Positions 61,142 to 64,000 of a DNA stretch of 64,000 nucleotides are shown here, piece by piece. The first letter of the stretch is position 1; every line of letters begins with the position of its first letter. The stretch lies in NCBI GenBank assembly GCA_964035545.1, contig OZ037770.1, positions 11,924,963 to 11,988,962 on the forward strand, read 5' to 3'. A program made the translations under genes and the position numbers. The notes under the pieces were generated by a model. That model was not told the DNA's origin. It made no database searches and worked only from the letters and a program-made list of their open reading frames with translations. The stretch comes from Bugula neritina (Eukaryota > Bryozoa > Gymnolaemata > Cheilostomatida > Bugulidae).

Positions 61142-62360
61142 CTGAAAATAACAGATTTCTTTTGTAGAAGTGATAAAAAAATTCATTTTCATAATCAAAT
61201 ACTGTTACAATGTTGGACATGGTTCAATTCCACCTGGTACGCTTTCTTATCGAGCATTTCCCTAAATTAGTTATATCTTTGCTTAGATTAAATCAGACAT
61301 CACAGCTAAACTTCAATTTATAAAAGAAAAATCACTAACAACTTGTTGTTCCAGGGCTTTGCCAAACTATTTTGCTAAACATGTTTTGAATCAACACATG
61401 TATGTATGAAGGCATCTTGTATAGTGAATTTCCATGATTATTGTCCCAATTTTAACTTTAGATCCCAATTTGCCGGTGTGTACTAAATAAAGTAAAATGA
61501 CTCTCAAGAGTATTTTAGATGCCAATTGTGCTTCTTTCCACTGACTATTGTACATTAACACCGAGATGCAGTGTTAAACTTGAAAGACATGGTCAAATCT
61601 CAATACCACAACAAAATAATATAACTAACTAACACACAAAAACCTGCTCTTTGCCGTGACACCAAAGTTACCAAAATTTTTGGAGAATCGGTGCCAGCAA
61701 CAAATTTTAAAAATATGTTTCCATTGATTTTATTATGTCTTAAAAAGTCCTAGTTTGATTAATACAGATAAAATTGACTCATAGTTAAATACAGCCACAG
61801 AATTAAGTACAAAAATAAAGACAAGCAGGTAGCAAAGATTACGTCAGGCATTCATATTCTGGTTCTCCCGGGACATAACACAAAGTTCACTGCGTAATCC
61901 ACTCATCTTAAACATAGCAAGTTAGAAAAGATAAAAATAGCACAGGAAAAGGTGGGGAAACAAAGTTTCCAGTTCACAAAGTCCAAACATATTATGCTGC
62001 TATCATCATAATATGTTGAAACAACCAGATGGCAGAGTTTTGTTTCACATTAAAAACTTGTAAATAAAAGATGAAAATCTGAATAACAGTTTAAGGGGTA
62101 GTGGAGAACTTGTGAAGATACTCAGTCTATTTAACCCAACGCCATGAGAAATTAAAATATTTTGACATCAACATATGAGTTACACACTTGGTGTCCCCTC
62201 CTTAGTATATGGACCACTGCCACAGCGCCTTATATGTTTGGTGGTAGGAGAAAAGATCAGCCTTTCAAAAAGTGCGAAGACTGTCTCAAATATATCCGAA
62301 TTTTCTATTGGTTTTGGAACAGCAAGAAATAAATAATTATGAGACATTGCATTACAATGA

Positions 62361-62590
62361 GAAGGGGTAAGCCATGGCCTATTGGATGGCATGACACATT
62401 TGTGCTAAGTGGTGGGTTTGAATCCCGACAGAGTCACTGGTGGTGTCAAGAAGAGCGTCTGGCCAAGACTGTTCTTTGGAAATCATCAATGTTGCCAGCA
62501 TATTGAAAAGCCGGCTTAAAACATTTGTAACATCAGTTTCTCAGAGGGATGGCGATTTTAAAACAATGCTGAGTTAATGACTAGTAAAGA
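62361..62590 (+). mobile_element. tRNA-derived SINE (plus orientation)
   Basis: Head near GTAAGCCATGGCCTATTGGA, B-box-like GGGTTTGAATCC, body with AAGAGCGTCTGGCCAAGACTG and end TCTCAGAGGGATGGCGA. Diverged member of the family, tail-to-tail with the next copy. Confidence 0.6.
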
Positions 62591-62624
62591 ATGACTATGA
62601 TGACACATGCATGTACAGTGGATA

Positions 62625-62840
62625 TATAAAACTCACACAAGTTTATAGTCACTATCTCTGTGAGAACCCCTGATGGAAAGGGCTTTTTAAAGCAGGCTAA
62701 GGACTTACTCAGATGGGGCACAGGAGAAATTATGACTGGATGCTCTTTCTAAAATCAACAATGGCCTTTACTGGGAATGGAACCCATGACCTCGTGTTTA
62801 CTAAGCCCAACAGTCTAATTTTTAGACAAAGGCTGCTTCC
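62625..62840 (-). mobile_element. tRNA-derived SINE (minus orientation)
   Basis: Plus-strand sequence runs CTCACACAAGTTTATAGTCA, TGTGAGAACCCCTGATGG, GAAATTATGACTGGATGCTC and ends at the tRNA-like head near AAAGGCTGCTTCC. Forms an inverted pair with the copy at 62,361. Confidence 0.65.
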
Positions 62841-63824
62841 TGTACTGTAGATGTGTAGTTAGTAGAGGGTCACACAAACATTTTGTAAACCAGGTCAAAG
62901 TAGGTTGAACTAGCCACTTGTAATGTAATAATTGATCTGCATTAATTAGAATCAATACAATTGAGTGTAGCCCAAGTAACAGTAATCAAATAATCTAACT
63001 AACAGGTGAAGAACAAGATAACATCATACTTAATATTCCTGTCAGATTCATATTACTAAAGTTTATCTGCAGCACAATATGGTGTTCAAATGTAAAGATA
63101 ATAAGGGCAGGTGCAGGATTGAAAAAAAATGAAGGCCTGTGTTCTAATCATAAATTACCAATAGTTATACCCCACAAAACCCAGAAGAGGAAAGCTAAGC
63201 ACTGAGGCTACCAATAACTGACCTCATGCTACACTGTAGACTGCTAAATGTAAGAGTTCAAGCAATGCTAATGACACTATCTTTTGCTGATATGGGTTTG
63301 AATTATACAACTCAGAGTAATACACTTGTATTCAGGATATCATTACGTCACTGCCAGATCAGTGGCACAACTATGTTTCCTTTAGACTAACAGCAGTCGG
63401 GGAACATAATATGTTGAACTGAGAAATAAAAAATTTAAAGCTTGCCCAACATCTCTAAATAACATCCACATATAATTTAATTTATGTGGTGCATAAAAAT
63501 TTCACGTGACTTTTCAAAATAACTAACAAGTATTTCAAAAACCCAAACGTACTGGTCTGAAGAGTGACAATTTTACTGCAGTATGACATTAGGAATAGGA
63601 ACAATAGCTACGAAACACTAAGTAAAAAGAATAGAGAAAAAGAAGAGAAATTAATGGCTAAATAAATTAGTATTGGAGCCTATTTTCACTGTTTCTAAGT
63701 CAGAGTTATCAACACCCCAGTTTGAGTTGTTGACATCCCAGTCTGAGTTGTTGACACCCCAGGTCAAATTTATTAAAACTAGCTATCAAAAACCTTGTAC
63801 TTTATTAGAATTAACAGAACTCAC

Positions 63825-63881
63825 CGGATTTTCACAAGTTACTGGAGTAACGCTGGCTGCTGCTCCATTGTCTAACTTTTT
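63825..63881 (-). CDS. possible internal exon of the BRCT gene
   Basis: A 57-nt minus-strand segment with an acceptor (ATATTGTAG, just above 63,881) and a GTGAGT donor (just below 63,825). It is open as KKLDNGAAASVTPVTCENP. It would suit a linker exon upstream of the BRCT exon on the same strand, but its phase relation to that exon cannot be tested because intermediate exons are not identified. Confidence 0.3.
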
Positions 63882-64000
63882 CTACAATATAGAGCAGTTG
63901 AATCACCTGCATGGCATGTCACTTGTCACGTTATAAAGTGACATTATGACATTCTATGCAGGTGCACTAGCAAGGGGGTGACACTAACATTTAAAACACA

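Larger units (their letters stand above)
61142..63824. other. introns of the BRCT gene with repeats
   Basis: No certain exon is seen. It contains an inverted SINE pair (62,361-62,840). A minus-strand frame at 62,180-62,392 (ends YTKEGTPSV) has no recognised domain and overlaps the SINE. Confidence 0.4.

Noticed and set aside
60836-61270. 144-codon plus-strand frame
   Set aside because: Antisense to the BRCT exon; no recognisable domain.

Overview
This is a eukaryotic, almost certainly invertebrate metazoan, window. It is AT-rich, its genes are split by GT-AG introns of roughly 0.1-2 kb, and it is dense in microsatellites, SINEs and retroelements. The protein families (calcium-binding EGF, NIDO-AMOP-VWD, TSP1, BTB, XRCC1-type BRCT) are animal ones. 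I cannot name the species or phylum from sequence alone.

Left third (about 2.3-28 kb, plus strand): a tandem gene array. A unit made of a single-pass membrane protein with a cytoplasmic PPxY motif followed by a BTB/POZ protein with an FG-rich tail occurs twice (about 3.0-12.9 kb and 17.2-23.9 kb). A third BTB copy lies at 24.4-27.0 kb, and a stub of a fourth unit lies near 14.4 kb. The array has been invaded by: an intact Penelope-like retroelement (PLE; RT plus GIY-YIG) bounded by identical 218-bp inverted repeats, each carrying a hammerhead ribozyme; a second hammerhead alone inside an (AT)n tract; a hammerhead-like relic; a 489-bp solo LTR with a 4-bp target duplication; a tail-to-tail pair of tRNA-derived SINEs; and a broken Ty3/Gypsy pol fragment.

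Right half (29.16-56.46 kb, minus strand): one giant gene of 39 coding exons whose phases all join, predicting about 3,001 residues. Domain order: signal peptide, 760-residue Ser/Thr mucin tract, EGF/TSP1, two EGF, NIDO, AMOP, VWD with a GDPH site, a MUC4-like segment, a long Ca-binding EGF array, TSP1, a membrane-proximal module with a furin-type RRKR site, one transmembrane helix and a short tail. This is a MUC4-type membrane mucin with extra EGF and TSP1 domains. Its introns hold a PIF/Harbinger-like MITE, SINEs, a decayed hammerhead, minisatellites and a possible 18-nt microexon made by local duplication.

Right end (about 59-64 kb): a likely 5' untranslated exon of the mucin gene, a hAT-like MITE, the final exon of an XRCC1-like BRCT protein on the minus strand, and a second inverted SINE pair. 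The membrane/BTB array and the mucin gene show no evident functional link; they converge around 27-29 kb.
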